A DNA stretch of 64,000 bases, from positions 46,691,838 through 46,755,837 of the forward strand of contig NC_074712.1 of NCBI RefSeq assembly GCF_947242115.1, given 5' to 3'. This stretch comes from Biomphalaria glabrata. Its lineage: Eukaryota > Mollusca > Gastropoda > Planorbidae. Shown here one piece after another: positions 63,421-64,000 of the stretch (position 1 is its first letter; each line of letters opens with the position of its first letter). Under the pieces are notes generated by a model that ran no database searches, was not told where the DNA came from, and saw only the letters and a program-made list of their open reading frames with translations. A program made the position numbers and the translations under genes.

Positions 63421-64000
63421 GATCGCTTTAACAATCACGTAAGGCCGTTATTATTTTTCAGCGTTGATTAAATCCACCTCATCCTCGTAAATGTTTCACT
63501 AATCAACAATAAATATAACAATTATTTATAAGTTTAGCATATGCATCGATCGAACATTATTATATTACGTTAATAATAAGTATATTAGTTCATTTTAATG
63601 TGTGAAGATAAATGTTGCATTGATATTTCATTTTTAATATAAATTTGACTAGCAAGCTACTGAGCTAGACATCAACTAATAGGTTTTAAAGCATTCTTAG
63701 AAATGTTAAAATATAGAAATCTAAAATGGTATAGCATTATCTGCTTTTTTATATTAGATCTAGAATTTGTTGGATCTCGATCAGGCAAAAATGCAAATGG
63801 CAAACTTCAAAGGAATCAGCCATCGACGAAGATCGACCATTTTTAATGATTTTTATTTTATCTAGTCTAGCTAGAGTGAGAGTCGTGATATAAGAAATAT
63901 TAACTATGCCTATCTAAAGATTAGAATATACTACCACAAAAGTTGTAAAATTACGAATCCTTAAATAAATATTGTACGACTAATTTTTTTTTTATTGATG

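Overview
This is AT-rich animal DNA, most likely from a gastropod mollusc and probably a pulmonate freshwater snail. The evidence is two intron-rich conserved animal genes, dense TCTAGA/AGATCT palindromes, tRNA-derived SINEs of the pulmonate type, LINE fragments ending in a short GATCAATAAAG tail, and many DNA transposons. No bacterial or organellar genes were seen, and no tRNA or rRNA gene.

Layout. 1-11683 holds MOSMO (modulator of Smoothened) on the + strand. It has three coding exons, and its 9.8-kb first intron carries two arrays of a ~140-bp satellite in opposite orientation, LINE debris and a hAT MITE. 11684-19834 is intergenic, with a short LTR-type remnant, an unclassified repeat and a LINE tail. 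19835-36401 (- strand) is ACO2, mitochondrial aconitase. All 21 coding exons could be placed; they give a 785-residue protein with its three iron-sulfur cysteines and a transit peptide. MOSMO and ACO2 are convergent. The ACO2 introns hold a hAT transposon, SINEs, a solo LTR, a LINE remnant and a 35-bp copy of one of its own exons. 36743-41074 is a G-rich element with an 8-bp target duplication. It contains a second nested element, a 97-bp hairpin satellite, a long TA/TG/CG tract and a telomere-like stretch.

41728-60786 is the most unusual region. Two P-superfamily DNA transposons sit back to back in opposite orientation, sharing the 7-bp target ACTAAAC at the left edge, the junction and the right edge. 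Copy E1 carries an apparently intact spliced THAP/P-type transposase (857 residues). Copy E2 is shorter and keeps only a decayed 3' part of that gene. Their abutting ends form a ~3.4-kb inverted repeat. Both copies also carry, at matching places and reading towards the transposase, a small conserved exon starting with a short acidic peptide; in E1 a 141-codon basic frame follows. This may be a second gene of a P-type element, and I do not recognise it.

60787-64000 has a LINE RNase H remnant, a possible promoter near 63.4 kb and otherwise nothing recognisable. The two host genes are unrelated in function (Hedgehog attenuation; TCA cycle). The rest is mobile or satellite DNA.
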